64,000 nt of DNA from an uncultured Owenweeksia sp. GTDB taxonomy: Bacteria > Bacteroidota > Bacteroidia > Flavobacteriales > Schleiferiaceae. Position numbers and translations under genes: made by a program. Shown piece after piece: positions 38,593 through 47,854 of this stretch. The notes beneath the pieces were generated by a model. That model saw nothing but the letters and a program-made list of their open reading frames with translations, was not told where the DNA came from and searched no databases. The stretch lies in assembly GCA_937146805.1 (NCBI GenBank), contig CAKZRR010000044.1:1-64000 (forward strand), written 5' to 3'. The number at the start of each line of letters is the position of its first letter. Position 1 is the stretch's first letter.

Positions 38593-40131
38593 ATGACTCT
38601 GAGAATTATTGCGCTAAGTCTGCTAGTATTTCTGATTTCCTGTAAAAAGGAAAAACTAGATTTTGACATGGTAGATGACATCAGGCTAAGCCCCGAAGTG
38701 GAGTTAGCTCTGGTAAATGCTTACCTTAATTTAGAAGATATTGCCATAGAAGATTCTTTGGTAGTAGTAGATCCAGATAAAGCGATTCGCTTAAAATATC
38801 GAGACGATAGCTTATTTTCTTTTTACCCAATTGACTTTGTAGATATACCCAATCAGGATACTATTGATTTTAAGCTGTTTCCATTGTTGCCGGGTGCCGA
38901 TATAGAGGTTAGTTTAGGAACCATTGCTGATATTGAATTATTTGAAGCCGTTTTTGATAAAGGCTTACTGCATTTTATGCTTAGCGCAGCGGCTCCTTAC
39001 CTTACAGATGTAGATGTAGAAGTGATTCTGAAAAATGCAACTAATAACGGAAGCCCAGTAGCTTACACCGTAACATTGCCTGCGGGGCAAGTTTCTGTTT
39101 CAGAATCTTTTCCTATTGAGGGCTTAACCTTTGATTGTACCAACAACGGGCAGGATGTAAATTATATAGGATTTTCAGCTCAAGTATTGGATGGAGATTC
39201 CGTTTCTCCCAATACACAAGGGCTAAACTTAGGTATTACGTTTACAGATTTAAAAATTAGAAATACAACCGGTTATTTTGGAGCAAGGAGTATTAATATA
39301 CCTGATGGAGATTTTGATTTTGACATTTCAGCTTTCAGCGATTTTAATGATGGATTTTTATTGACTAATCCAACGATATCTCTATTAATATCAAATGAGG
39401 TTGGTATCGATTTAGCCTTTAATTCAGATTTTGATGGGGTAAATAATGATGGAGTTTTAACGGCACTTAATGCCAATTCACAATCGGTTACAGGGCCAAT
39501 GGTATTAGGAAATGAGGTGAGTTCTGTTTTAACATTTAACAAAAGTAACAGCGATATTGTTGACTTTATTGGCGCGATGCCCAATAAGATATTTTACAGT
39601 GGAGACGTAAGTCTTAATGACGGGCAAACAAGAACGGAGAACTTTATTGATAAGGAATCTCAAGTGGTAGTAGGAATTGATGTTGATTTACCGCTCGAGC
39701 TTCAGATAGAATCTCTGCGCATGGTTGAAGAGATTGATAACATTGATTTTATCACAGAAAACCCAGATGAGATAGACGAGGTAGAGCTCATTTTTTATAC
39801 CGAAAATGGCTTTCCTATTGACCTGAACGTTCAGGTTTCTTTATTGGATGACGTAACAGGGGATAGCATTAATGGATTTGACTTGAAGGTACTAACGGCT
39901 GCTCCGGTAAATCCAAATACGGGAAGAGTTACGCAATGGGTGCATTCAAAAGAATCAATAGTTTTTACAGATTTGTTAATTGATGACTTATCACGGGCTA
40001 GCACCATCCGCCTTAAAGCGAAATTAAGTACGGTAAATGGAGGCAGCCAGTTTGTAAAGCTGTACACCGATTATGGAGTGAATATTAAGATTGCCGCCAA
40101 AGCCAAGTTAAATTTAAAATTAGAAGACTAA
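38593..40131 (+). CDS. Large lipoprotein of unknown function
   Basis: 512 residues from the ATG at 38593. The signal peptide MTLRIIALSLLVFLISC ends in a lipobox Cys17. The mature protein is acidic and beta-rich with repeated hydrophobic-alternating stretches and Asp/Asn-rich loops (FDFDISAFSDFNDGFLLTN, NSDFDGVNNDGVL), suggesting stacked beta-sandwich domains, possibly calcium-bound. No family is recognised with certainty. It shares one base with the start of the DUF5723 gene (TAATG), and a second lipoprotein follows, so the three probably form one envelope complex. Confidence 0.7.
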   Translation: MTLRIIALSLLVFLISCKKEKLDFDMVDDIRLSPEVELALVNAYLNLEDIAIEDSLVVVDPDKAIRLKYRDDSLFSFYPIDFVDIPNQDTIDFKLFPLLPGADIEVSLGTIADIELFEAVFDKGLLHFMLSAAAPYLTDVDVEVILKNATNNGSPVAYTVTLPAGQVSVSESFPIEGLTFDCTNNGQDVNYIGFSAQVLDGDSVSPNTQGLNLGITFTDLKIRNTTGYFGARSINIPDGDFDFDISAFSDFNDGFLLTNPTISLLISNEVGIDLAFNSDFDGVNNDGVLTALNANSQSVTGPMVLGNEVSSVLTFNKSNSDIVDFIGAMPNKIFYSGDVSLNDGQTRTENFIDKESQVVVGIDVDLPLELQIESLRMVEEIDNIDFITENPDEIDEVELIFYTENGFPIDLNVQVSLLDDVTGDSINGFDLKVLTAAPVNPNTGRVTQWVHSKESIVFTDLLIDDLSRASTIRLKAKLSTVNGGSQFVKLYTDYGVNIKIAAKAKLNLKLED

Positions 40132-41549
40132 TGAAAAAGGTACTACTATTGGTAGCCAGCGCCTTTTCGTTGGTAGGGATTGGCCAAAGCAATATGCTTT
40201 TATACAATTTTGATGCGGTTGCACAAAGTTTACATGTAAACCCATCTTTGCAGCAACAGTCTAAGGTATGGGTGGGGCTTCCCGGTATTTCAGGCATTAG
40301 CTTAGATTATCAAAATAGCGGATTTAGCTTATTGGATATTTTTGAAGAGGGAACGGATATCAATGATAATATTAGAAAGACCTTAGGGGAGATGGATGAT
40401 GCCTCAGGTTTGTTTTTGAACAGCACTATAGATTTATTGGGAATAGGTTTTAAGGCAGGTAAAGGCTATTTTTCATTGGGAGCTCAGCAAAGCATAGATC
40501 TAAAAATGAAATGGCCTACCCAGTTACTCACCTTTGCCTATGAAGGAAATGCTATTCCTCGTAACAGAGTAATGAGCCTAGAGAGCTATAATGCAGAGTT
40601 TAATATTAGAACCAATTATTATTTGGGCTACCAGCGTGCCATAGGTGAAAAATGGCGGGTAGGGGGTAGATTGAAATATATTATAGGCCAAGGCCATGGT
40701 TATGTTGACAGAATGAATGGTCGTATTACTACCACCAGTGTTTCAGATCTAGTAATTGATACGGATATCTTAATTCGTAGTTCGGGTGTAGCCAATACTG
40801 AAGATGATATAGAGGTGATGGACTTGGTGTTTTCTGATAATCGTGGTTTCGGGGTAGATTTAGGCGCTACCTATACCGTAAATCAGCGATTAAGCTTTTC
40901 AGTTAGCGCTCTAGATATTGGCTCTATAAACTGGGAGTCTGATAATCGTGAATATTCAAGTAAAGGTACTTTTACCTTTGATGGTGTAGATGCAGATTTA
41001 GCGGACGATGATCCGATTAAAGATTTTGATGATTTAGTGGATAGTCTAGAAGCAGCTTTTGATTTTAGTGAATCTGTAGGGGTTGGTTACAAGCGTAGTT
41101 TGCCAAGTCATTACTATGTTTCGGGTAATTTTCATCTAAATGAAAAACACAGTTTAGGTGCCTTATACCATTTGCGAACTTGGGATGGAGATGCGTTTCA
41201 TGATATTGGCTTTAATTACGTTGGAAAATTAGCCAGAGGATTTCAGGCTACAGTAGGTTATTCCTTGATTAATGGAGATGCCTCTAATGTGGGAGTAGGG
41301 CTGAGTACTAAGTTAGGCCCCATGCAGTTTTATGTAATGAGTGATAATGTTTTAGGAGCTGTTAATTATGCATCGCTTCAAACCACCAATGTGCGTTTGG
41401 GTTTAAATATTGCCATTTATGAACCTAAAGAGAAAAAGATGGAGCGTAAAAAAGCAAAAGCGGCTAAAAAGCTAGGGAAAAAGCAAAATAAAAAAACCAA
41501 TAAATCAGAGTCTAATAAAAGTAAAACCCCAGAAAATGAGAATGACTAA
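40131..41549 (+). CDS. DUF5723 family outer-membrane protein
   Basis: 472 residues. The signal peptide ends LVGIGQ (residue 19), followed by the family start NMLLYNFDAVAQSLHVNPS and then repeated amphipathic strands with turn motifs (GYFSLGAQQSID, GEKWRVGGRLKYIIGQGHG, GFGVDLGATYTVNQRLSFSVSALDIG), as in PorP/PorV-like barrels. The C-terminal 45 residues are extremely Lys-rich (KKAKAAKKLGKKQNKKTNK) after the last strand, an unusual basic tail probably facing the periplasm. Members are Bacteroidota outer-membrane proteins of unknown role. It lies between two lipoprotein genes. Confidence 0.8.
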   Translation: MKKVLLLVASAFSLVGIGQSNMLLYNFDAVAQSLHVNPSLQQQSKVWVGLPGISGISLDYQNSGFSLLDIFEEGTDINDNIRKTLGEMDDASGLFLNSTIDLLGIGFKAGKGYFSLGAQQSIDLKMKWPTQLLTFAYEGNAIPRNRVMSLESYNAEFNIRTNYYLGYQRAIGEKWRVGGRLKYIIGQGHGYVDRMNGRITTTSVSDLVIDTDILIRSSGVANTEDDIEVMDLVFSDNRGFGVDLGATYTVNQRLSFSVSALDIGSINWESDNREYSSKGTFTFDGVDADLADDDPIKDFDDLVDSLEAAFDFSESVGVGYKRSLPSHYYVSGNFHLNEKHSLGALYHLRTWDGDAFHDIGFNYVGKLARGFQATVGYSLINGDASNVGVGLSTKLGPMQFYVMSDNVLGAVNYASLQTTNVRLGLNIAIYEPKEKKMERKKAKAAKKLGKKQNKKTNKSESNKSKTPENEND

Positions 41550-41559
41550 ACAATTACCT

Positions 41560-42366
41560 ATGAAAATTAAATTATTTACAATGGCCTTAGCGGCCTCAGT
41601 CTTAGTGGCATGCGAAGAAACAGAGTTAGGAGAAGGTGCCTATGATGGAGAAATTGCTTTAAGCGAACAGTTTGTAGAAAATGAAGCAGCCTTTTTAAAT
41701 ACCTATACCATTGTAGATTTAGCAATGCGTAACGATGATCTTTTAGCTAATGATTCAGTAACAATAGATGGGGCAGCCGTAACAATGGTAGGCGCTAATC
41801 TAGTAATTGATTATGGACAAGGTGTTTTGGGTGCTGATGGACAGATGCGCAAAGGAACTCTTAATGTATTAGTAAATGGCGATTATAAGACCATTGGCAT
41901 GCTTACAGTGGATATGAGTAACTATACCTTGAAAGAAATGAAAGCTTCTGGAAGCATGGAGATTACTAACTATAATCTAGATTCAATAACTTTGAGTAGC
42001 ACCGAGTTTAGCGTTAATACTATGAAATTGGTTGCCAATAAAACGTTGACATGGAAAAGTGGTTTCGGAACTCCTTCAGCGGATGACGATTTATTTCAGT
42101 TAATGGGAAGTGCTTGGGGAACAGACTCAAGTGGCGTAAATTCTATTGCCATTGCCACTTCAGAAAGACTGGAATACGATGCCAAATGTGCCCATAAAAT
42201 GGTTTCGGGTATTTTTGATTTATCGTTTGATATTGATAGCGTTGCTGATAACAATTCAGGAAGCTTGGACTTTATTAATAGCGATGGTTGTAATAACCTT
42301 ATTAAGGTAACAGTTGATAAGGGCGAATCAAGCTTTTCAACTACACAGCAGTTTTCAGGATTCTAA
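41560..42366 (+). CDS. Lipoprotein of unknown function
   Basis: 268 residues from the ATG at 41560 (MKIKLFTMALAASVLVAC, Cys18), preferred over two upstream ATGs because it gives a normal signal peptide and a 10-base gap to the DUF5723 stop; the upstream ATGs would overlap that gene. The mature part is beta-rich with Ser/Thr/Asp repeats (LGADGQMRKGTLNVLVNG). Two Cys near the end (KCAHKM, DGCNN) may form a disulfide. No family recognised. Last gene of a three-gene unit. Confidence 0.7.
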   Translation: MKIKLFTMALAASVLVACEETELGEGAYDGEIALSEQFVENEAAFLNTYTIVDLAMRNDDLLANDSVTIDGAAVTMVGANLVIDYGQGVLGADGQMRKGTLNVLVNGDYKTIGMLTVDMSNYTLKEMKASGSMEITNYNLDSITLSSTEFSVNTMKLVANKTLTWKSGFGTPSADDDLFQLMGSAWGTDSSGVNSIAIATSERLEYDAKCAHKMVSGIFDLSFDIDSVADNNSGSLDFINSDGCNNLIKVTVDKGESSFSTTQQFSGF

Positions 42367-42374
42367 GAATCTAA

Positions 42375-43337
42375 CTATAAATTTACTTTTAAGCCCAACC
42401 TTGCCACCTGGTAAGGTTGGGCTTTTAGTTTAAGGCTTTGCGCACTGTTTTCCAATAACAGTGGGTTGCTATGGTTTAAGTGAATAAAATAAATCTTCCT
42501 CTTGTCCGTCTCGCTTAACGTTTCAAATTGCGCTATGCTCTCCACCACAAAAGGATGCGGTATTTCACTCATAGCCCTATTCTTAAGCTCATCTCCATCG
42601 TAAAAGGTAGCATCCAAAAAGGCGTAATCTACTTTTCCAATCCACTCATTAATATCCTCATCCCAACGGTTCCATTTATCAATATCCGGAATAAACAAAG
42701 CACTTTTAGTAGGTCCGGTAATATGATAGCCCACGGTTTCCGAAAACTCATCACGGTGCGGAACCACGATAGGAGTAACTTTGATTTGTTGGTCTATGGT
42801 TTGGCTTTCGCCAGATGTAATAGGTACTAGCGCAATATTTTTTAAATCCACCAACTGAGACCAAGGTCCGTTATTTTTTAAAAAATGAAGCATTCTGGGC
42901 ATGGCATATACAGGTAATTGTTGCGCATTTTGAGCCTCCCTACCCAAGTACATTAAACCAGTATAGTGCCCAATATGGGCATGGGTTAAAAATATGCCAG
43001 CAGCTTGGGGTTTTAAATGAGCATACTCTTTATGCAACCATTCGTCCTGTTTGCTAAAATCAGGAGAGGCATCAAAAACCCAATATTCATGAGTTTTATT
43101 GTTTACCAATCCCAGACAGCTTACCATGCGCTTTGCCTTTTGCTCAGCTGTTAAATCGCTACAGCAACTTTTTGTGCACCCTAAGTGCGGACTGCCTCCA
43201 TCCTGTACGGTACCTAATACTATCAGTTGTACCCCTTCATTTTCAATAGAAGTTTCTACTGAGTTAGACTGTGAAGTTTGGCAAGCTGTAAAAAGGCAAA
43301 ATAGCCCCAATACCAGTTGAATACGCACAAAAAACAT
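42375..43337 (-). CDS. Exported PqqB-like metallo-beta-lactamase-fold hydrolase
   Basis: 320 residues with a lipoprotein-type signal peptide ending LFTAC (Cys19). The fold starts QLIVLGTVQDGGSPHLGC with a Cys cluster (C54, C58, C59) as in PqqB proteins, then the metal motif THAHIGHY (His119, His121, His124), a distal His in VPHRDEF and Asp in LFIPDID. PqqB acts in PQQ synthesis, but no other pqq gene is present, so this is better read as a PqqB-related hydrolase of unknown substrate. It is the last gene of an operon with plsC and an acyl-ACP desaturase (6-base gap), hinting at a lipid-related substrate. The terminator of the convergent operon is embedded in its last codons. Confidence 0.8.
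   Translation of the reverse strand: MFFVRIQLVLGLFCLFTACQTSQSNSVETSIENEGVQLIVLGTVQDGGSPHLGCTKSCCSDLTAEQKAKRMVSCLGLVNNKTHEYWVFDASPDFSKQDEWLHKEYAHLKPQAAGIFLTHAHIGHYTGLMYLGREAQNAQQLPVYAMPRMLHFLKNNGPWSQLVDLKNIALVPITSGESQTIDQQIKVTPIVVPHRDEFSETVGYHITGPTKSALFIPDIDKWNRWDEDINEWIGKVDYAFLDATFYDGDELKNRAMSEIPHPFVVESIAQFETLSETDKRKIYFIHLNHSNPLLLENSAQSLKLKAQPYQVARLGLKVNL
42391..42428 (+). terminator. Terminator of the lipoprotein/DUF5723 operon, inside the 3' end of the opposite gene
   Basis: AAGCCCAACCTT (42391-42402) pairs with AAGGTTGGGCTT (42413-42424) in a perfect 12-base stem with a ten-base loop, followed by TT and AGTTT. On the minus strand no T-run follows, so it works only on the plus strand, while the same bases encode the C-terminus of the hydrolase. 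Confidence 0.8.
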
Positions 43338-43343
43338 AAGCTG

Positions 43344-44333
43344 TTATTTAACCATAGCAGGGTTTACCCATTTAAAAATATGCTGTTCTTGTGGTACTAC
43401 CATTCGTTGGCCTAAGCGTTCTAGTCTAGCGGGTAAATTCATTACATAATCGCGGGCACGCTCAGCTTCACCAGTTAAGCCATTTATATTGCTAATATCC
43501 CAGCGTTTCAATAAACGTCTCAAAATACTAATATAATCATCGGCTGTATAAACCCCTAAGCGTTGAGCCGCATTCGAAAATTCGTCAAATGCATGTCCCG
43601 CACTTTCGCCTGTTTCGCGTAAAAAGTGAGCGGGCATTATAATTTTATGCTTCATCATATCTCTAAAAGCCAACATCATTTCACTGGCATCTACTTCAAA
43701 AATATTTTTAATAAACTCGCTGTAGGCAGTATAATGGCGCATTTCATCTCCGGCAATCATCTGGCACATTTTTGCCAAACTTTTGTTGGAGTATTCTTTG
43801 GCTAATTTGGCTACACGTCCGTGCGAAATATTGGTGGCCAATTCCTGAAAACTGGTATAAACAAAGTTTTTATACGGATCGCGTTGCGTACCAATATCAA
43901 AACCATCATTAATTAAATGTTGCGTGGTACGCTCAATTTCCTTCATATTCACTCGTCCCGATAGGTATAAAAATTTATTGAGCGCATCACCATGGCGGTT
44001 TTCTTCAGCCGTCCAAAATCGTGTCCATTTAGACCATCCATTGGCCTCCTGTTGGTCAATACCTTCTACATCCATCAACCACGATTCGTAGGTAGGTAAA
44101 GCCTCCTCCGTAATGGTGTCTCCAACTAATACCACCCAAAAATCATAAGGCAGTTCTTTAGCTAATTCACGTAACTCAGTTACTTCTTCAAAAAAACCGT
44201 CCTCTTGTGAGTTTGGAAGTAAATCGGTGGGCTGCCACGTTTTTTCAACGGGTACCAAAAAACGATCAACAAATCCATCAATCTTCTTTTCTAAAAGTTG
44301 CATCACCTCAAGGCGTACATTGTGTAGTGCCAT
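43344..44333 (-). CDS. Acyl-ACP desaturase (soluble, di-iron)
   Basis: 329 residues. Introduces a double bond into saturated acyl-ACP chains using O2 and ferredoxin. The two di-iron motifs are present: E110-ENRH114 (WTAEENRHGDAL) and E197-MRH200 (AGDEMRHYTAY), with the further ligand in SFQELA (Glu164). This is the plant-type stearoyl-ACP desaturase family, less common in bacteria than membrane desaturases but found in Flavobacteriales. It lies between plsC and a PqqB-like hydrolase with gaps of 11 and 6 bases, so new unsaturated chains may be passed to phospholipid synthesis encoded by the same operon. Confidence 0.93.
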   Translation of the reverse strand: MALHNVRLEVMQLLEKKIDGFVDRFLVPVEKTWQPTDLLPNSQEDGFFEEVTELRELAKELPYDFWVVLVGDTITEEALPTYESWLMDVEGIDQQEANGWSKWTRFWTAEENRHGDALNKFLYLSGRVNMKEIERTTQHLINDGFDIGTQRDPYKNFVYTSFQELATNISHGRVAKLAKEYSNKSLAKMCQMIAGDEMRHYTAYSEFIKNIFEVDASEMMLAFRDMMKHKIIMPAHFLRETGESAGHAFDEFSNAAQRLGVYTADDYISILRRLLKRWDISNINGLTGEAERARDYVMNLPARLERLGQRMVVPQEQHIFKWVNPAMVK

Positions 44334-44344
44334 AGTTTTCTGTT

Positions 44345-45079
44345 TTAATAGTGTATGTCTTTTTTTATGCTAGCGTCCATTTTGGCAATAGCTTCATCCG
44401 CAGTATGTCCCTCAATACTAAAGGGTTCTTGCACCTTTAAAGTTAGGTTAATTCCTCCGTTTATCGGAAACGAACCATACCTTACTATTTTCCAACTATT
44501 GTTAACGGTTACTGGAACCACAAAGGCCTCCGGCATATTTTTAAGTAAAATTTTTAAACCCGTAGTGCTAAACTCTTTGGGTTTGCCTGTTTTGCTGCGA
44601 GTTCCTTCCGGAAAAATTACCGCGGCATAACGTTCCGTAGCAATGTATTTAGAAAACTTGGTAAGCGCAGGTATGGATTGCCTTGGGTTTTTACGATCAA
44701 TTAATACCGAGCCCCCATGGCGTAGATTGAACGAAACGCTGGGTATGTTTTTTCCCAATTCAATTTTAGAAATAAACTTGGGGTGATAGGCTCGCATAAA
44801 CCAGCTAATAGCAATAATATCAAACATACTTTGATGGTTAGAAACTACTAGTAACGGCTTATCATCTGGGAGATTTTGATTGTTTTCATAACTGCATCGG
44901 CTGCCCATAACCCATAGGCAGCGCATTAAAGCCAAGTTCAAAAAATCAACCGAAACCTTGTGGGCCCTGTAACCACCCAGTTTTAAACAAAGCCACTGTA
45001 GCGCATGACAAAACAACAAGGTAACACCAAAGCAGATGTAAAATAAAACCGAAAGAGGGTACAGAAGTATTCGCTTCAA
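44345..45079 (-). CDS. plsC: 1-acyl-sn-glycerol-3-phosphate acyltransferase
   Basis: 244 residues. Transfers an acyl chain to lysophosphatidic acid to make phosphatidic acid. An N-terminal membrane helix (residues 5-25) anchors it to the inner membrane. The catalytic motif NHQSMFD is at residues 81-87 and the glycerol-phosphate motif FPEGTRS at 156-162; the VPVTVNNSW motif follows. It is first in the operon with the desaturase. Confidence 0.93.
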   Translation of the reverse strand: MKRILLYPLSVLFYICFGVTLLFCHALQWLCLKLGGYRAHKVSVDFLNLALMRCLWVMGSRCSYENNQNLPDDKPLLVVSNHQSMFDIIAISWFMRAYHPKFISKIELGKNIPSVSFNLRHGGSVLIDRKNPRQSIPALTKFSKYIATERYAAVIFPEGTRSKTGKPKEFSTTGLKILLKNMPEAFVVPVTVNNSWKIVRYGSFPINGGINLTLKVQEPFSIEGHTADEAIAKMDASIKKDIHY

Positions 45080-45643
45080 GGATAATATTTTAAGTTTTAC
45101 AAGGCTGTAAAAGTAAGGCGCTAAGTTCTTATTATTTTAGGCTTTAGCCTAGCTTTAATAACATGATTATTCTCAGTTTTTTAGTTGAATAGAAGAGGAT
45201 CGGTATAAACCGTTTTAAACAATTTAGTACTAATATTTATCAAAAGGAATGTGGTTTGGCATATAATGGTTCAGCGTTTATTTGCATTAAGCGATTTAGG
45301 CAGATGTTTTATTTGGGAGGAAGGTAGTAAGAAAAGAGGCAGGGTAAATACCCTCCCACTCAAAGGAGGGTTTTAGACGAAGGCAATGTTGCTCTAAATA
45401 ATAAGCTGACTATAGTTGTTAAATTCGAAGTTACGGCTTTGTGTTTATACTCCTTAATATAGGCCAACAGGTTTTTTAGCCCGTTGCTAAAACCTGTTGG
45501 GCTCTACTGCTGATTCACCCGTTGTTTTACCTTTAAAAGAAGATGTAATATGCTTACAAATAGCAAATTAAAGTTTTATTTAAAAGTTCAACTAACGGAT
45601 TATTTATAGAGTGGAGAGTTTAAAGGTTATAATTCAACCCGTA
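45080..45643. other. Intergenic region with hairpins
   Basis: No gene is supported. Two mutually exclusive hairpins overlap at 45341-45371: AGGGTA/TACCCT (45341-45354) and ACCCTCC/GGAGGGT (45350-45371). A dispersed hairpin repeat lies at 45462-45502. The rest is AT-rich with no recognised signal. Confidence 0.5.
45462..45502. repeat. Dispersed hairpin repeat, copy 1
   Basis: CCAACAGGTTTTTTAGC (45464-45480) pairs with GCTAAAACCTGTTGG (45486-45500) with two unpaired T and a five-base loop. It lies about 140 bases past the stop of the minus-strand lipoprotein gene. Confidence 0.8.
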
Positions 45644-46273
45644 TTACTTCTTTATGTTGAGGTTATTGACGGCTATAGCAGAATTTTTGGAGGCGTAAAG
45701 CCGAAGATCATACCAATACCGAGGCTCCATTTTAAGCTCTCCTCTTCCAATTTCGATATCATTTATATTCAATCGATAGGAATTCTGATTGATTTCAAAT
45801 TTAACATCTAACACACTGTTGTAATTGGGTTCTACATACTTAGAGCTTAGGGTATATATGGAGTCTAAATTATAGTCATATTCGGTAAATAGAGTCCATC
45901 CTGTTGGATATATTGAAATGGCATACTCCAAAGAAGCTCCCTGTAGAATGATTCCAAAATGCGTATTATCATCTTCAGCGTTTATCAATTTTATGGAACT
46001 TTCAATTGTATATTTTTGAGGAAGGTTTATTAAGTAGGAGCGCATTAAACTGCCACAACTTGTTCGTGTTGTATTACTGTCCCTTGATAATATACGATAG
46101 TATCCATCAGATATATCTGTATAATGAGAACTGGTATTTTCTTCAATCCAACCAAGCGTATTGTTGTCAAAATTTTCATCTAGTATTAGATTGTTGCCTT
46201 CGACTGACTCACATGAGGATATAGCAAGAAAGGATGTGAAGATGACTATAATGGGTAATATTTTACGATACAT
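45644..46273 (-). CDS. Lipoprotein with a lectin/jelly-roll-like domain
   Basis: 209 residues. The signal peptide ends LAISSC (Cys21). The mature part (LDENFDNNTLGWIEE...YYRILSRD...YTIESSIKLI...FGIILQG...WTLFTEYDY...VLDVKFEINQNSYRLNINDIEIGRGEL...YDLRLYASKNSAIAVNNLNI) has the strand order of concanavalin-like jelly rolls: an FD-x-N-x-x-G-W start and a final D-x-L-x-I strand. Such domains bind sugars in related secreted proteins, but no catalytic residues are evident. Single gene in an accessory stretch. Confidence 0.65.
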   Translation of the reverse strand: MYRKILPIIVIFTSFLAISSCESVEGNNLILDENFDNNTLGWIEENTSSHYTDISDGYYRILSRDSNTTRTSCGSLMRSYLINLPQKYTIESSIKLINAEDDNTHFGIILQGASLEYAISIYPTGWTLFTEYDYNLDSIYTLSSKYVEPNYNSVLDVKFEINQNSYRLNINDIEIGRGELKMEPRYWYDLRLYASKNSAIAVNNLNIKK

Positions 46274-46425
46274 GTTCTATTTGTTTTTAATCTACTGTCT
46301 AGCAATACGTGTGTTCTAATAAACTATTAGCATCTGTCCAGTCTGTTAAACTGTGCTGCTAGAAGGGTAATGTACACAACACAAGTACGAGTGTTAATGG
46401 TAATTGGTATCAGTTTTAAAACAAA

Positions 46426-46468
46426 ACCCAACAGGTTTTTCAGCTTGTGGTGAAAAATCTGTTGGGGT
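46426..46468. repeat. Dispersed hairpin repeat, copy 2
   Basis: ACCCAACAGGTTTTTCAGC (46426-46444) pairs with GGTGAAAAATCTGTTGGGGT (46449-46468) with a few mismatches. It lies 45 bases past the stop of the next minus-strand gene. Confidence 0.8.
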
Positions 46469-46513
46469 ATTATATAGCTGAATTTTACCGCAGCTTTTAA
46501 TAACAGGGGTTCT

Positions 46514-47230
46514 TTACTTTTTTACAAATTTTAGTGTGTTTCCATCTTCCAATTTTAGGAAGTACACTCCGTTGGTTAAGTGTTGAATTTCAATTTTTCC
46601 ATTGTCCGTGGTCATTCCTCTGTTTATTTCAGAACCAATAATATCAAAAATTGTATAATTGACTGTTTCGCTTACATCTAAAATTTGAATGAAATTGGAT
46701 GAAGGATTTGGGAATATGCTTGTCCCTTTATTTTCTTCAAATTCATTTATTTCTAAACCTTGATCCGTTGAACGTTCATACGAGAATGCACCAGTGCCCC
46801 CATTGCCTTGTCCATTACCCTTTGCCCAAGAGATGAATTTAATATCTATGTATATATCATCCGTAATTAAGTGAAGTACCATATCTTGATTCAAAATAGT
46901 TGAAACGTTTGAACTGTGAGTCTCTTCCCAACTATCAAAGGTCAAGGATCCAATGTTTGCGGTTGTACCGAAAGCCCATTCGGTACCCGAAGGACTTAAA
47001 CTTGGTGTATACCCACCTTCACTTACAATATTAAATACCCCACCACCAGGATATGATCTTGTTATCCATACGTTGGCGGTTATTCTGTCTTGATTTACGG
47101 CTAAAGTCCAGTCTGTACTGGCTGCTTTAGTAAAAGTCATAGTAGTGCCCGTCCAAATTGTTTGAGAATGTAGTTTTTGGTGGCTTATAAATGCAATGCC
47201 AACGGTAAGTAAAATGTAAAGTCTTTTCAT
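46514..47230 (-). CDS. Small secreted protein with T9SS type A sorting domain
   Basis: 238 residues. The signal peptide ends QKLHSQ (residue 23). Residues 24-150 form a beta-rich domain of unknown family (TIWTGTTMTFTKAASTDW, GGVFNIVSEGGY, WAKGNGQGNGGTGAFSYERS). The last 75 residues (SIFPNPSSNFIQI...YTIFDIIGSEINRG...LTNGVYFLKLEDG) are a type A T9SS sorting domain. Secreted through the outer membrane; function unknown. Confidence 0.8.
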   Translation of the reverse strand: MKRLYILLTVGIAFISHQKLHSQTIWTGTTMTFTKAASTDWTLAVNQDRITANVWITRSYPGGGVFNIVSEGGYTPSLSPSGTEWAFGTTANIGSLTFDSWEETHSSNVSTILNQDMVLHLITDDIYIDIKFISWAKGNGQGNGGTGAFSYERSTDQGLEINEFEENKGTSIFPNPSSNFIQILDVSETVNYTIFDIIGSEINRGMTTDNGKIEIQHLTNGVYFLKLEDGNTLKFVKK

Positions 47231-47377
47231 GATTTTGGTTGTTTTAGTATTAAAGTTGATTGACGTATTTACGTCTGGTTAATAGCGTGATAAGGTAGTT
47301 AAATAACCTAAGCCTTTTAAGGTTTTGGTGTCTATGCCAAAAGTAAGCATTTAGTCAATAAAATATCTCAAGGCTTA

Positions 47378-47423
47378 AGACCCAACAACTTTTTCAGCGG
47401 CAAGTAAAAAACCTGTTAGGTCT
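47378..47423. repeat. Dispersed hairpin repeat, copy 3
   Basis: AGACCCAACAACTTTTTCAGC pairs imperfectly with AAGTAAAAAACCTGTTAGGTCT. It lies 53 bases past the stop of the truncated lipocalin-like gene. Confidence 0.7.
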
Positions 47424-47476
47424 CTAGTGATAACTCCCTGCGTTAGGCAGTTTTGTTTCTTTATTAAAGTCCATCT

Positions 47477-47704
47477 CTATTTTATGCCAATAGAGTTTAT
47501 AGCTTTACCTTCTGTTCTATATAAGTCAATTCTCTTTCCTTTATAGATTGAATATTCATTGTTAAAGCTGAATTCTATATTTCTATTATGTTGAGTCCAT
47601 ACATCATTATCCGGGGTAATCTCATTAGGGTGTGTAGTTATAATTTTTCCGTTTTCAGCAAACGTTACCTCATACTTCCAATCATGTAAACCGTCCTCAT
47701 ACAA
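47477..47704 (-). pseudogene. N-terminally truncated lipocalin-like protein
   Basis: The 75-codon frame opens abruptly with MYEDGLHDWKYEVTFAENGK and continues with alternating strands to IDLYRTEGKAINSIGIK. It resembles the middle and end of a small lipocalin-like domain (strand, E/D-N-G, strand, W-x-x), but the N-terminal GxW strand and any signal peptide are missing. The upstream 150 bases do not restore them. Probably a gene remnant. Confidence 0.45.
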
Positions 47705-47854
47705 GTATCGCTATATAGCCTATATATTGATCTCAAAAAACCAGTCATAATAGAGGTTTACAGTCAAACTAGCTCAATAACCTAAATGTAGCATGAAAAA
47801 AGAGTGATTATCACACCTATTAAAACTGTTTAAAAAGAGTACAAAAACGCTTCC

